Positions 25,424 through 35,793 of a stretch of 64,000 bases of DNA are shown piece after piece. Below the pieces are notes generated by a model. That model saw only the letters and a list, made by a program, of their open reading frames with translations. It was not told the DNA's origin and searched no databases. Position 1 is the stretch's first letter. Each line of letters starts with the position of its first letter. Source of the DNA: Pseudomonadota bacterium (GTDB lineage: Bacteria; Pseudomonadota; Alphaproteobacteria; Reyranellales; Reyranellaceae); contig JAFEBU010000032.1 of assembly GCA_018242505.1 (NCBI GenBank), positions 46,682 to 110,681 of the forward strand, written 5' to 3'. A program made the translations under genes and the position numbers.

Positions 25424-28368
25424 AAGGTGTCTTCACCATCGGCATGGACCGCCGCTTTGCCGACGAGCTGGCACGCGGCGTACTGGCTCGCTACGGCGGC
25501 GATCCCATTGCCCTGTCCGATGTCCTGATCCTGCTGCCGACGCGCCGCTCGGTGCGGGCAGTGAGCGATGCCTTCCTGCGGGCGACCGACGGCGAGCCGA
25601 CGATCCTGCCGCGCTTCGCCCCCATCGGCGATCTCGACGAAAGCGAGTGGAGCGAGGCGGCGGACACCGGTGCATCCCTTGCCCTGCCGCCGGCGATCGA
25701 TCCGACGGAGCGCGAGGCGTTGCTCGCGGAACTGGTGATCGCCTTCACCGACGACCAGGGGCAGCCGATCGCGCAATCGGCCGCCCAGGCGCTGTCGCTC
25801 GCCCGCGAGCTCGGCAGCCTGCTCGACGAGCTTGCCATCGACGGCGTCCCGTTCGACAGGCTCGAGACATTGGTGGAGGGCAATTTTGCCAACCACTGGC
25901 AGCGGACGCTGAAATTCCTCGCCATCGTCGGCAAGGCCTGGCCGCAGGTACTCGACGAGCGCGGCCAGATCGACGCGATCGCACGCCGCACCGAGGCGAT
26001 CCGGGCCCAGGCCGAGCGCTGGCGCATGCATCCGCCGGCAACACCGGTGATCGCCGCCGGCTCGACCGGCTCGCAGCCCGCCACGCGCGCACTTCTTGCC
26101 ACCATTGCCGGCCTGCCGCAGGGAGCCGTTGTGCTGCCCGGCCTCGATCGAGAGATGGATGAGGAAAGCTGGATAAGCCTCGACCCGTCACATCCGCAAT
26201 TCGGACTCCGCGAACTGCTCGCCGCCTTCGGGATCGATCGCGACGCCGTCGCCGACTGGCCCGGCACGGCCGGCGATGCGGCGCGACGTCAACTGATCGC
26301 CGAGCTGATGCGGCCGGCCGAGACCAGCGAGCACTGGACACGCCCGACCGAAGCCGCTCTCGATCACGTGACGCGCGCCGATTGCGCCACGCCACACCAG
26401 GAAGCGCTGGTGATCGCGCTGGCGCTGCGTGAAGCGCTCGAAGTGCCGCAACGCACGGCCGCCCTGGTGACGCCGGATCGCGATCTTGCGCGGCGTGTCA
26501 CGGCGGAGCTCAGGCGCTGGAAGATCGACATCGACGATTCGGCTGGCCAACCGCTCGCCGATTCGGCACCGGCTGTGCTGATCCGGGTGCTGATCACGGC
26601 GATCGACAGCGGATTTGCCCCGGTCGAACTGCTGGCGCTGCTGAAACATCCGCTGTGCACGCTGGGACTCGCGCGCGCCGACGTGCTGAACGCGGCGCGA
26701 CGACTGGACCGCAAATGCCTGCGCGGGCTGAAGCCCGCACCGGGCCTCGCGGCGCTGCAATCCCGTATCGACGAGACGCGATTCGGTCGAACCGCCGACC
26801 GCAAACAGGTCACCGATCTGGTTCGGCGGATCGACGAGGTGACGTCGGCGCTGGCGGCGCTCATGCACACCGGCGCAGATCCGGCGGCGTTGCTCGACGC
26901 CACCATCGCCGCCGCCGAAGAGATCGCACCCTCCGACTCGCTGTGGTCGGGCGAGGCCGGCGAAGCGCTGGCCGATGCGCTGGCGGAGATGCGCACCGCA
27001 TGGCACGGCCGTCGCCCTGTCTCGGGCGGCGACTGGCCGGCGCTGTTCGCCGCCATGCTCGCGCCGCGAACGCTGCGGCCGCGCTTCGGGCGCCATCCCC
27101 GGCTCGCCATCTGGGGACCGCTGGAAGCGCGCCTGCAACGCGCCGACCTGCTGATCCTTGGCGGGCTGAACGAAGGTTCGTGGCCGCCGGCCGTCGAGAC
27201 CGGCCCCTGGATCAACCGGCCGATGCGGGCCGCACTCGGCCTGCCCCAGCCCGAACGGCGTGTCGGTCTCTCGGCGCACGACTTTGCCGCAGCGCTGGCT
27301 GCCGAGCGTGTGCTGCTGACCCGCTCCGAGCGCGAGGGCGGCGCGCCCACCGTACCGTCGCGCTGGCTGGCGCGGCTCGACGCGTTGTTCGGCTACAACC
27401 CAGAAGGCAACGCAGTGCCCCCGGAATATATCCAGCGCGGCCGGCGCACCTTGTTGGCCTGGGCCCAGACAATCGACGACGCCGAGCGCTATCGGCCACG
27501 GCCCCGGCCCGAGCCGTGCCCGCCGGTCGAGGCGCGGCCGACCCGGCTCTCGGTGTCGAGCATCGAGCAATGGCGACGGGATCCTTACGGGCTCTATGCA
27601 CGGCACATTCTCGGCCTTAAGGCGCTCGATCCGCTGGAAGCCGAGCTCAGTGCCGCCGATCGCGGCTCGGCCTTGCACAAGGCGCTCGACGACTTCCTGA
27701 AGGCGCATCCGTCCGGCCCTCTACCGGCCGACGCGCTCGTACGGTTCGAAGCCCTGGGCGAGCAGCATCTCGGCGAACTGATGACCGCGCCGGCGGAACG
27801 GGCTTTCTGGTGGCCGCGCTTCCAGAAGCTCGCGCGCTGGTTCGTCGCCACCGAGAATGCGCGGCGCGCGGCGGGCACAAAACTGCTGGGCAGCGAGACC
27901 GACGGCGCGATCACGGTCGGTCCACCTTCGCGGCCACTGCGCATCGAGGCGCGTGCCGACCGCATCGACGAGATCGAACCCGGTGGCTGGGAGATCATCG
28001 ACTACAAGACCGGCCGCATACCCTCGCCGCGGGAACTCGAAGCTCTGTTCGCCCCGCAGCTCCTGCTCGAGGCGGCGATGGCCGAACAGGGAGGCTTTGC
28101 CGAGATCGCGGGCAAGGCGCGCGCCGTCCATGTGTCCTACTGGCAGGCCAATGGGCTGGGCGACGGCGGCACGACAAAGGAAGTCAAGGGCAGCGATGAG
28201 CTGGTGCCGGCGATGCTGAGCCTGGTCGCCCGGATGGCCGAGCACTTCGCCAACCCGGCAACGCCCTACACGGCCCTGCCCTGGCCGGAGTTCAGCCCCT
28301 ATTTCAACGACTACGCCCATCTCGAACGCGTGGCCGAATGGTCGACCGCGGGCGGAGGCGAGGAATGA
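25420..28368 (+). CDS. addB: Double-strand break repair protein AddB (alphaproteobacterial type)
   Basis: A 982-residue AddB with an inactivated-helicase-like N-terminal half (VLILLPTRRSVRAVSDAFL), a mid-region ILGGLNEGSWPPAVETGPWI, and a C-terminal PD-(D/E)XK nuclease whose catalytic core is seen in WEIIDYKTGRIPSP. The GTG start at 25420 overlaps the murU stop; the frame upstream belongs to a shadow. It forms the AddAB helicase-nuclease that resects DNA ends for RecA. The Cys cluster of Firmicutes AddB (4Fe-4S) is not evident, as expected for this branch. Confidence 0.95.
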   Translation: MKGVFTIGMDRRFADELARGVLARYGGDPIALSDVLILLPTRRSVRAVSDAFLRATDGEPTILPRFAPIGDLDESEWSEAADTGASLALPPAIDPTEREALLAELVIAFTDDQGQPIAQSAAQALSLARELGSLLDELAIDGVPFDRLETLVEGNFANHWQRTLKFLAIVGKAWPQVLDERGQIDAIARRTEAIRAQAERWRMHPPATPVIAAGSTGSQPATRALLATIAGLPQGAVVLPGLDREMDEESWISLDPSHPQFGLRELLAAFGIDRDAVADWPGTAGDAARRQLIAELMRPAETSEHWTRPTEAALDHVTRADCATPHQEALVIALALREALEVPQRTAALVTPDRDLARRVTAELRRWKIDIDDSAGQPLADSAPAVLIRVLITAIDSGFAPVELLALLKHPLCTLGLARADVLNAARRLDRKCLRGLKPAPGLAALQSRIDETRFGRTADRKQVTDLVRRIDEVTSALAALMHTGADPAALLDATIAAAEEIAPSDSLWSGEAGEALADALAEMRTAWHGRRPVSGGDWPALFAAMLAPRTLRPRFGRHPRLAIWGPLEARLQRADLLILGGLNEGSWPPAVETGPWINRPMRAALGLPQPERRVGLSAHDFAAALAAERVLLTRSEREGGAPTVPSRWLARLDALFGYNPEGNAVPPEYIQRGRRTLLAWAQTIDDAERYRPRPRPEPCPPVEARPTRLSVSSIEQWRRDPYGLYARHILGLKALDPLEAELSAADRGSALHKALDDFLKAHPSGPLPADALVRFEALGEQHLGELMTAPAERAFWWPRFQKLARWFVATENARRAAGTKLLGSETDGAITVGPPSRPLRIEARADRIDEIEPGGWEIIDYKTGRIPSPRELEALFAPQLLLEAAMAEQGGFAEIAGKARAVHVSYWQANGLGDGGTTKEVKGSDELVPAMLSLVARMAEHFANPATPYTALPWPEFSPYFNDYAHLERVAEWSTAGGGEE

Positions 28369-31300
28369 ACGGCGCGGTCGACGCGCTCGCGATTGCCAAT
28401 GCCGCGCAACGCACGGCGACGACGCCCGACCGCTCGGCCTGGGTCGAAGCCAACGCCGGCACTGGCAAGACCAAGGTACTGACCGAGCGCGTGATGCGAC
28501 TGCTGCTGGCCGGTGTGCGGCCCGAACGCATCCTGTGCCTCACCTTCACCAAGGCCGCCGCCGCCGAGATGCGCAACCGCCTGGCCAGCCGGCTCGGCGG
28601 CTGGGCGATGGCGGAGCCGGCGCAGCTCGACAGGGAGATCGAAGCCCTGATCGACCGGCGGCCCGAGCCCGAGCAACGCGTGATCGCCCGCCGTCTGTTC
28701 GCGCGCGTGCTCGACGCTCCGGGCGGCATCAACATCCTCACCATCCATGCCTTCTGCCAAGCGCTCCTGAAGCGCTTTCCGCTCGAAGCCGGCGTGGCGC
28801 CGGGCTTCGAGGTCATGGACGAGGCCGAGGCCACGGCGCTTCTGCGGCAGGCGCAGGATGCACAAATCGAGGCGCTGTCGCATGACAATGCGCCGAAGGA
28901 CTTGCGCGACGCCCTTGCCGTCGTCGCAGGCCGCATCTCGATCGCCGAGTATGCCGAGCTGATGGGCAGGCTGCTGGGCGAGCGGGCCTGGCTTCTCGCG
29001 CGCATCGCCGATGAGAAGGGAATGGCGCGTCTGCGCCAGCGGTTGGCGCGACGGCTGGGGTGCGATAGGCCGCTCGTGTCCGCACCTGACGAGGCAGCCC
29101 TGCGCGCGGCGGTCAAGGCGCTGGCGAGGGGCGGCAAGACCGACGCCGCCCGCGCCGAGGCGATCGCCGCCTGGCTCGATGCCGGCGAAGAGCGCACGTC
29201 CCGTCTCGATGGCTACCGCGCCGCGTTCTTCACCGAGAAGGGCGAGGTGCGCAAAGCGCTCGCCTCCAAGGCTGCCGTTGCCGCGATGGGCACGATCGAC
29301 CGCGTATTGCGGGCCGAGGCCGAACGCCTCGGCATCGAGATCGACTACAGGCGCGGGCTTGCGCTGGTCGAGCTCACCACGGCGCTGCTGCGGCTCGGTC
29401 TCGACATCACGGAACGCTACGGCACCGCCAAGCGGCGGCGCGCGACTCTCGACTACGACGATCTGATCGTGGCCACACGGCGCCTGCTGGAAACCGCAGA
29501 AAGCGCAGCCTGGGTGCTCTACAAGCTCGACGGCGGCATCGACCATGTGCTGGTCGACGAGGCGCAGGACACCAACCCCGACCAGTGGGAAGTCATCCGC
29601 CGGCTGACTGAGGAGTTCTTCGCCGGAGAAAGCGGCGCGGGCGACCGCGAGCGCACGATTTTCGCCGTGGGCGACACCAAGCAATCGATCTTCGGCTTCC
29701 AGCGCGCCGACCCCCGCAAGCTCGCGGAGATGCATCTGTGGTTCGCCGAGAAGAGTCAGCAGGCACGCAAGGGCTTCGACTCGGTCGATCTCACGGTCTC
29801 GTTTCGCTCCACACCCGCAGTGCTCGATACCGTCGACTGGGTGTTCGAGCAGCCGGATGCGGCCAAAGGCCTGGCGGAGCCGGGCGACGTGCTTCATTTG
29901 CCGAGCCGCAGCAACGATCCCGGCCGTGTTGAACTCTGGCCTTTGGTCGCGCCGCCACTCAGAGCCGAAAGCGACCCGACCGATATCGAAGCCCCCAAGG
30001 GCTCGATGCTGGCGCCGCACGAGCGGCTGGCCCACCTGATTGCGCTCCACGCCAAGGGGCTGATCGGCCAGGAGCGTCGTGCCCGCAACGGCGAACTCCT
30101 GCATGCCGGCCACCTGATGGTGCTGGTCCGTCGCCGCAACGCCTTCGTGAATGCGTTGGTGAGGGCTCTGAAGCGCGAGCAGATCGAGGTCACCGGCGTC
30201 GATCGTCTCGATCTCGGCCAGGAGCTGGCGATCCAGGACCTGCTGGCCATGGCGCGCTTCGTGCTGCTGCCGCAGGACGACCTCAACCTCGCCTGCCTGC
30301 TGAAGTCGCCGCTGATCGGCCTCGACGAGGACGAGCTGTTCACCCTGGCCTGGAAACGCAACGGCACGCTGTGGCGCGCGCTGCACGAGCGTTCCGGCGA
30401 GCTCGGCTTTTTCGATGCGCACGCGCGTCTGTCCGCCTGGCTCGCCCGCGCCGACTTCACGACGCCATTCGACTTCTTCGCCCAGGCGCTGGGGCCGGAT
30501 GGCGGCCGCAAGCGCCTGCTGGAGCGGCTTGGCCGCGAGGCGTCGGACCCGATCGATGAACTTCTGGCGCGGGCGCTGCAATACCAGCGCGCCGAGGCCG
30601 GCTCCCTGCAAGGCTTCCTGCGCTGGTTCGAGTCGGGCGGCGGCGAGATCAAACGCGATCTCGACGCCAATCGGCGGCAGGAGGTGCGCATTCTCACCGT
30701 ACATGCCTCCAAGGGCCTGCAGGCGCCGATCGTCTATCTGCCCGACACCACGCGCGTACCGCGCGACAGCGAGCGCCTGCTGGCCGCGGCCGACGGCAGG
30801 ACCCGACTCTGGCTGCCGCGCACCGACGACGCCAACGAGGCTGCGCGTGCCTGGCGGGCCGAGGCGCGCGAGCGCTCACTCGAGGAGCAGAACCGCCTCC
30901 TCTATGTTGCCATGACCCGTGCCGAGGATCGGCTTTATGTCGGTGGCTGGATCGGCGTGCGCAAGCAGGATGCCGGCTGCTGGTACGACCGTATCTCCGC
31001 CGGCCTTGCAGCCAGCATCGAGAGTGAGGGCCCGCCGGGCCGCCGCCGCGCGATCTCGATGCCGTTCGACTTCACCCGATACCTCGCCGACGAAGGCTGG
31101 GCGGGCGACGGGTTCGAACTCACGAACGAAGGCCACCTCGCTCTTCCGGAGCAGCAGGCCCTGGCGCTGCCCCAAACGGTCCCCGCACCCGCATGGCTGG
31201 AACGGCCGGCGCCTGCCGAGCCCGATCCACCCACACCGCTTGCGCCCTCGCAGCCATTGCCTGACGAGGGCGCCGCCGGATCTCGCGCCTTCAGCCCGCT

Positions 31301-31838
31301 CGCCGCCGGCGACGCAAGCCGCTGGAAGCGCGGTCGCCTGTTGCACGAATTGCTGCGTCATCTGCCCGCAGTGCCGCCGGCGGAGCGCGCTGCCGCAGCC
31401 CGCCGCTTCCTCGCCCAACCGGCGCTTGGTCTGACAACTGAGGATGCCGACCAGTGGGCAGCCGAAGCGTTGGCGGTCACCGAAGCGCCGGAGCACGCGC
31501 CGCTGTTCGCCCCTGGATCGCGCGCCGAGGTGCCGTTGATCGGCACAGTGAAGACGCCGCGCGGCACCTTCACGGTCAGTGGCCAGGTCGACCGGCTGGC
31601 CGTCTCCGAGCGCGAGGTGCTGATCGTCGACTACAAGACCAATCGCCCACCGCCGGTCGACCCGGCCCATGTGCCGCTCGCCTATCGCCGCCAGCTTGCG
31701 CTCTACCGGGCGCTGCTGGGCGCCATCTATCCCGGGCGCACGGTACGGGCCTTCCTGCTGTGGACGTCGGCGCTGCAGCTCATGGAGATCGATCCCGGAA
31801 TTCTCGATAAATCAATGCCTTACGCGGCCCAATCTTGA
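28365..31838 (+). CDS. addA: Double-strand break repair helicase-nuclease AddA
   Basis: A 1157-residue UvrD/Rep-superfamily helicase with a C-terminal nuclease. Walker A is EANAGTGKTKVLTERV (about residue 27), motif II LVDEAQDTNPDQW, motif III VGDTKQSIFGFQRAD, motif V TVHASKGLQAPIVYLPDTT, motif VI LYVAMTRAEDRLYV, and the nuclease core is EVLIVDYKTNRPPP. ATG 28365 overlaps the addB stop (ATGA), so the two subunits are translationally coupled. Confidence 0.96.
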   Translation: MNGAVDALAIANAAQRTATTPDRSAWVEANAGTGKTKVLTERVMRLLLAGVRPERILCLTFTKAAAAEMRNRLASRLGGWAMAEPAQLDREIEALIDRRPEPEQRVIARRLFARVLDAPGGINILTIHAFCQALLKRFPLEAGVAPGFEVMDEAEATALLRQAQDAQIEALSHDNAPKDLRDALAVVAGRISIAEYAELMGRLLGERAWLLARIADEKGMARLRQRLARRLGCDRPLVSAPDEAALRAAVKALARGGKTDAARAEAIAAWLDAGEERTSRLDGYRAAFFTEKGEVRKALASKAAVAAMGTIDRVLRAEAERLGIEIDYRRGLALVELTTALLRLGLDITERYGTAKRRRATLDYDDLIVATRRLLETAESAAWVLYKLDGGIDHVLVDEAQDTNPDQWEVIRRLTEEFFAGESGAGDRERTIFAVGDTKQSIFGFQRADPRKLAEMHLWFAEKSQQARKGFDSVDLTVSFRSTPAVLDTVDWVFEQPDAAKGLAEPGDVLHLPSRSNDPGRVELWPLVAPPLRAESDPTDIEAPKGSMLAPHERLAHLIALHAKGLIGQERRARNGELLHAGHLMVLVRRRNAFVNALVRALKREQIEVTGVDRLDLGQELAIQDLLAMARFVLLPQDDLNLACLLKSPLIGLDEDELFTLAWKRNGTLWRALHERSGELGFFDAHARLSAWLARADFTTPFDFFAQALGPDGGRKRLLERLGREASDPIDELLARALQYQRAEAGSLQGFLRWFESGGGEIKRDLDANRRQEVRILTVHASKGLQAPIVYLPDTTRVPRDSERLLAAADGRTRLWLPRTDDANEAARAWRAEARERSLEEQNRLLYVAMTRAEDRLYVGGWIGVRKQDAGCWYDRISAGLAASIESEGPPGRRRAISMPFDFTRYLADEGWAGDGFELTNEGHLALPEQQALALPQTVPAPAWLERPAPAEPDPPTPLAPSQPLPDEGAAGSRAFSPLAAGDASRWKRGRLLHELLRHLPAVPPAERAAAARRFLAQPALGLTTEDADQWAAEALAVTEAPEHAPLFAPGSRAEVPLIGTVKTPRGTFTVSGQVDRLAVSEREVLIVDYKTNRPPPVDPAHVPLAYRRQLALYRALLGAIYPGRTVRAFLLWTSALQLMEIDPGILDKSMPYAAQS

Positions 31839-31863
31839 CTTGGTCGGACCCTGTTCCTAGCTT
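31835..31863 (+). promoter_or_regulatory. Likely sigma-70 promoter for trxA
   Basis: TTGACT (31835-31840), overlapping the addA stop, is followed 17 bases later by TAGCTT (31858-31863). A small hairpin, GCCGGTC/GACCGGC (31879-31896), lies in the leader before the trxA ATG at 31921. The -35 is good and the -10 is weak. This would let trxA be expressed independently of addAB. Confidence 0.5.
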
Positions 31864-31920
31864 TACGGCAAGAGCGACGCCGGTCCATCGACCGGCCTTA
31901 TTTGTCTGCGGAGCCCCAAC

Positions 31921-32241
31921 ATGACCGTCAAAGCGACCGACGCCTCCTTCGAGCAGGAAGTCCTGAAGTCCGACACGCCCGTCCTCGTGGACTTTTGGGC
32001 GGAATGGTGCGGCCCGTGCCGAATGATCGGCCCCTCACTCGAGGACATCTCCAAGGAGATGGACGGCAAGCTCAAAGTGGTGAAGGTCAATATCGACGAG
32101 AACCCGATGGTGCCCTCGAAGTACGGCGTGCGTTCGATCCCGACGCTGCTGTTGTTCAAGGACGGCCAGGTCGCGGCGACCAAGATCGGCGCCGAGCCCA
32201 AGCAGAAGCTCGTGAGCTGGATCAATACCGTCGTTAGCTGA
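31921..32241 (+). CDS. trxA: Thioredoxin
   Basis: A 106-residue classical thioredoxin with active site [13 protein letters not shown], buried Asp (VLVDFW) and cis-Pro (RSIPTLLLF). It is a general cytoplasmic disulfide reductase. It has its own promoter-like sequence and follows addA, the usual alphaproteobacterial order. It is convergent with folC, 15 bases away. Confidence 0.98.
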   Translation: MTVKATDASFEQEVLKSDTPVLVDFWAEWCGPCRMIGPSLEDISKEMDGKLKVVKVNIDENPMVPSKYGVRSIPTLLLFKDGQVAATKIGAEPKQKLVSWINTVVS

Positions 32242-32256
32242 GGCTTTTCCGCCCGC

Positions 32257-33549
32257 TCAGCCGTTGCGCTCCAGCACGGCCCCGGCGAGGTAGAGAGAAC
32301 CACAGATCAGGATGCGCATCGGCGCGGGCTGGGTGGCCAGAAGGTCTTCCAGAGCCGCGCCGATGTTGTTTGCGGGCGCGCAATCGAGGCCGACCTCGGC
32401 GGCTTTCTCGCACGCCTCCCGCGGCGTGTAGGCGCTGTGGCCTTCGGGAAACGGCACCGCCAGCGCCGCCCGCGCATGGCTTGCCAGGGGCCTTAGAAAT
32501 CCCGAGGCGTCCTTGCTGGTCAGCATGCCGAACACGAGGTAGAGCGGCAGCGCCGCCGGCTCCTTCGCCCAGTCGGCCGCCATGCGGGCAAGCGCGAGGC
32601 CACAGTCCTCGTTGTGGCCGCCGTCGAGCCACAGCTCGCACCCGGGCGGCAATGCCTCGGCCAGCGGGCCAAGTGTCAGCCTCTGCAACCGCGCCGGCCA
32701 GTCCACGGTTGCAAGGCCCTTGGCGACCGCCTTGTCGTCGATCGCGAACCTGGCCGCGCGCAGGCGCTCGATGCAGGCGACGGCAGTGGCCGCATTGTCG
32801 ATCTGATGGGCCCCGACGAGCGCCGGCGCCGGCAGGTCCAGGGTCGTCGTGTCGCTGGCGTAGCGGAAGCCCGTTGCGGTCTGCGTCACCTGCCATTCGC
32901 GGCCCATGCGGAAGAGCGGCACGGCAAGCTTGGCTGCTTCGGCCGCGATCACCCCGGCGCTCACCTCGCGCTGTCGGCCGATCACGGCCGGCACCGCGCG
33001 TTTCAGGATCCCCGCCTTTTCGCCGGCGATGCCCTCGAGCTTGTCGCCAAGGAAGCCCGTATGATCATAGCCGACAGGAGTGATGGCAGTGAGCGCAGGC
33101 TCGATCACGTTGGTGGCGTCATAGCGGCCCCCCAGGCCGACCTCGATGATGCCGAGCTCGGCCGGGACGCGGGAGAATGCGAGATAGGCGAGCGCCGTCG
33201 TGATTTCGAAATAGGCGATGGGCTGGTCACCGTTGGCCTCTTCGCATTCCGTCAACAGCTCGTCGAGCGCGCCATCCTCGATCAGGCGGCCCGCGATCCT
33301 TATACGCTCGTTGAAACGAACCAGATGCGGCGAGGTGTAGACGTGCACGCGGTAGCCGGCGGCCTCGGCCATTGCCCGCAGGTACGCCACGAGAGAGCCC
33401 TTGCCGTTGGTGCCGGCGACGTGGATGAGAGGCGGCAGCTTTTTCTCAGGCGAGCCGAGCGCCTTCAACAGGCGCTCGATGCGCTCCAGCCCGAGGGTGA
33501 TCACCCGCGGGTGGTGGCTCATGAGACGCTGGATGATGGCATCGCTCAC
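32257..33549 (-). CDS. folC: Bifunctional folylpolyglutamate/dihydrofolate synthase
   Basis: A 430-residue Mur-ligase-family enzyme with P-loop VAGTNGKGSLVAYLRAM, LGIIEVGLGGRYDATNVI, and a C-terminal glutamate-ligase domain (LWLDGGHNEDCGLALARM). It adds glutamates to folates and probably makes dihydrofolate. The start is GTG 33549, 7 bases after the accD stop with no clear ribosome site, so translation is probably coupled to accD. ATG 33522 is a fallback. Confidence 0.94.
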   Translation of the reverse strand: MSDAIIQRLMSHHPRVITLGLERIERLLKALGSPEKKLPPLIHVAGTNGKGSLVAYLRAMAEAAGYRVHVYTSPHLVRFNERIRIAGRLIEDGALDELLTECEEANGDQPIAYFEITTALAYLAFSRVPAELGIIEVGLGGRYDATNVIEPALTAITPVGYDHTGFLGDKLEGIAGEKAGILKRAVPAVIGRQREVSAGVIAAEAAKLAVPLFRMGREWQVTQTATGFRYASDTTTLDLPAPALVGAHQIDNAATAVACIERLRAARFAIDDKAVAKGLATVDWPARLQRLTLGPLAEALPPGCELWLDGGHNEDCGLALARMAADWAKEPAALPLYLVFGMLTSKDASGFLRPLASHARAALAVPFPEGHSAYTPREACEKAAEVGLDCAPANNIGAALEDLLATQPAPMRILICGSLYLAGAVLERNG

Positions 33550-33556
33550 GGGAGGA

Positions 33557-34450
33557 TCAGCCGTCCGCGACGGCGACGCTGCGGCTTTCGATGACCACCG
33601 GATCCATGAGCAGCGTGACCAGCCGGATCAAGGTCTCGCGCAGCTTGTGGCGATGGACCACGGCATCGACCATGCCATGCTCCAGCAGGTATTCGGAGCG
33701 CTGGAAGCCCGGCGGCAATTCCTGGCGAATCGTATCCTGGATCACGCGCGGTCCGGCAAAGCCGATGATGGCTTCCGGCTCGGCGAGATGGATATCGCCC
33801 AGCATGGCGAAGGACGCCGAGACCCCGCCGGTCGTGGGATCGGTCAGCACGACGATATAGGGAAGGCCCGCCTCCTTGACGCGGCGCACGGCGATGGTGG
33901 TGCGCGTGAGCTGCATCAGCGACAGGATGCCTTCCTGCATGCGCGCGCCGCCCGATGCGGAGAAGACGATCAGCGGCGCCTTGCGGTTGACCGCGAGTTC
34001 CGACGCCATCACCAGCCCGTCGCCCACCGCCGTACCCATCGAGCCGCCCATGAAGCCGAAGTCGAGCGCAGCGACGACCGTCGTGCGATTGCCCATCAGG
34101 CCGCTCGCCACGACCAGCGCGTCGGTCGATCCCTGGGCCTTGCCCTGGGCTTCCTTGAGCCGCGCGTCGTAGCGCTTGGTGTCGCGGAACTTCAGTGGAT
34201 CGGACACGACCCGCGGCAAGGGATGCAGCTCGAATTTGCCGTCGTCGAACACGTGCGGCAGGCGCTTCATCGGACGGAGCCGCATATGGTGGCCGCAATG
34301 CGTGCACACCTCCTGGTTCGCCTCCCAATCGCGCGTGAATAGCATCTGCTCGCACTTGGGACACTTCAGCCAGAGATTCTCCGGCGCCTCTTTCTTGCGT
34401 GAGACGAGTGCGCGGAGCTTGGGGCGGACGAAGTTGGTCAGCCAGTTCAT
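33557..34450 (-). CDS. accD: Acetyl-CoA carboxylase carboxyltransferase subunit beta
   Basis: A 297-residue subunit with the N-terminal zinc ribbon (LKCPKCEQMLF...EVCTHCGHHMRL) and the crotonase-type carboxyltransferase core (FSASGGARMQEGILSLMQLT; VLTDPTTGGVSASFAMLGD). It makes malonyl-CoA for fatty-acid synthesis with AccA, which is not in the window. ATG 34450 gives MNWLTNFVRPKLRAL, the usual alphaproteobacterial start. accD-folC is the conserved pair. Confidence 0.97.
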   Translation of the reverse strand: MNWLTNFVRPKLRALVSRKKEAPENLWLKCPKCEQMLFTRDWEANQEVCTHCGHHMRLRPMKRLPHVFDDGKFELHPLPRVVSDPLKFRDTKRYDARLKEAQGKAQGSTDALVVASGLMGNRTTVVAALDFGFMGGSMGTAVGDGLVMASELAVNRKAPLIVFSASGGARMQEGILSLMQLTRTTIAVRRVKEAGLPYIVVLTDPTTGGVSASFAMLGDIHLAEPEAIIGFAGPRVIQDTIRQELPPGFQRSEYLLEHGMVDAVVHRHKLRETLIRLVTLLMDPVVIESRSVAVADG

Positions 34451-34505
34451 GGCGGCGGTATGGCATGAATGACCGCTGCGGCCAAGACAATGCGCACAGT
34501 CGTTT

Positions 34506-35720
34506 TCAGCGCCAGAAACCCGCAAACGGCGCCGCGAAGTCGCTTGGCTTCTTCACCTCGCAGAATTGCTTGCGTGCTCGGTAGTCGGCGCAGAGTTGTT
34601 CGGCGACACCCGGCTCCAGGTCGGCGATGATCGCGGCCTGCCGCGTCGTCCTGTTGACCGTGACCGGCAGAATGTACTCCTTGCCGGGATGCGCAGCGCC
34701 CATCCGCGCCAGCTCGGTCTGTCCGCGTTCATAGATCTGACGCGCCGCGGCCCACGTGGCGTAGGTGCCGAGCCAGACCGCATCGCCCGGCATGTCGTAG
34801 CGGATCATTCCGCACTCGCCCTGGCTGAACACGACCGGAGGCCGACCGCCGTCATTGGCAAGCTGCCAGACCTTCGGTCGCGCGCCACCCGTCTTCAATG
34901 CATACGCCTGGTCGAACAGGCGGACCAGGAATTCGTCGCGCAGGTCGGCTCGGCGGAAGCCGAGGGCGACACCGATGAGGCGGCGCCCATCGCGCACGGC
35001 ACTCCCCACGAGATTGAACCCCGAGGCGCAGATGAAACCCGTCTTCAGGCCGTCGGCATAGGGCGAGTACATGTGCACGAACTTTACGCCCGGGCCGACC
35101 CAGCGCTTGCCGAGCATGAAATCCTGGGTGCGAAAGTAGCCATAGTACTGTGGGAAGTCGCGCATCAGCGCCATCGCCAGCAGGACAAGATCGCGCGCCG
35201 TCGTCACGTTACCGGCATCGGGCAGGCCATTGGCATTGTCGAAGGTCGTGGCCGTCATGCCGAGCTGCTTTGCCGTCCGGGTCATGCGTTGGGCGAAGCC
35301 GGGTTCCGATCCGCCGATCCGCTCGCCGAGCGCCACCGCCACGTCGTTGGCCGAATGCGCCACCAGCGATTCCAGCGCCTGCTCGACCGTGATCGATTGT
35401 CCCACCGGCAGGCCGAGCTTGGCCGGCGGCATACTGGCGGCATGGGCGGAGAACGGTACCGGCGTCTGCAGTGTCAGGCGTCCAGCCTTCAGCTCCTGGA
35501 AGACGATGTAGATCGTCATCAGCTTGGTGAGAGAAGCCGGATACCACGGTGCGCCGGCGTTGCTCTGCAGCAGCGTCTCGCCGGTATGGGCGTCGACGAT
35601 GACATAGGGACCAGCCATGACCGGACCGGTCGGAGAGGCCACCGAGGTGAACTGGGCGGCGGCGGGGCCGGCTACGAGGGCGAGAAGCGCCGCGAGACCG
35701 GCCAGAAGACGCAATTTCAT
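34506..35720 (-). CDS. D-alanyl-D-alanine carboxypeptidase (DacA/DacC-type PBP)
   Basis: A 404-residue low-molecular-weight penicillin-binding protein. It begins with a cleavable signal peptide (MKLRLLAGLAALLALVAG, cleavage after AAA). The active-site motifs are SxxK in YPASLTKLMT, SxN in AHSANDVAV and KTG in DGLKTGFICASG. It trims the terminal D-Ala of peptidoglycan stem peptides in the periplasm. The C-terminal part (after about residue 280) differs from the E. coli PBP5 stalk. It is inserted between trpA and accD, which adjoin one another in many relatives. Confidence 0.93.
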   Translation of the reverse strand: MKLRLLAGLAALLALVAGPAAAQFTSVASPTGPVMAGPYVIVDAHTGETLLQSNAGAPWYPASLTKLMTIYIVFQELKAGRLTLQTPVPFSAHAASMPPAKLGLPVGQSITVEQALESLVAHSANDVAVALGERIGGSEPGFAQRMTRTAKQLGMTATTFDNANGLPDAGNVTTARDLVLLAMALMRDFPQYYGYFRTQDFMLGKRWVGPGVKFVHMYSPYADGLKTGFICASGFNLVGSAVRDGRRLIGVALGFRRADLRDEFLVRLFDQAYALKTGGARPKVWQLANDGGRPPVVFSQGECGMIRYDMPGDAVWLGTYATWAAARQIYERGQTELARMGAAHPGKEYILPVTVNRTTRQAAIIADLEPGVAEQLCADYRARKQFCEVKKPSDFAAPFAGFWR

Positions 35721-35793
35721 TGATGTTTCGTCACGAGAGGGAGTCCAAGCATACGCTCTTTCCTGCACCTGCAGGAGGCATTAGAGGAGATAC

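Noticed and set aside
28311..30704. 797-codon minus-strand open frame opposite addA
   Set aside because: No recognisable domain and composition typical of an antisense frame; AddA motifs on the plus strand are complete.
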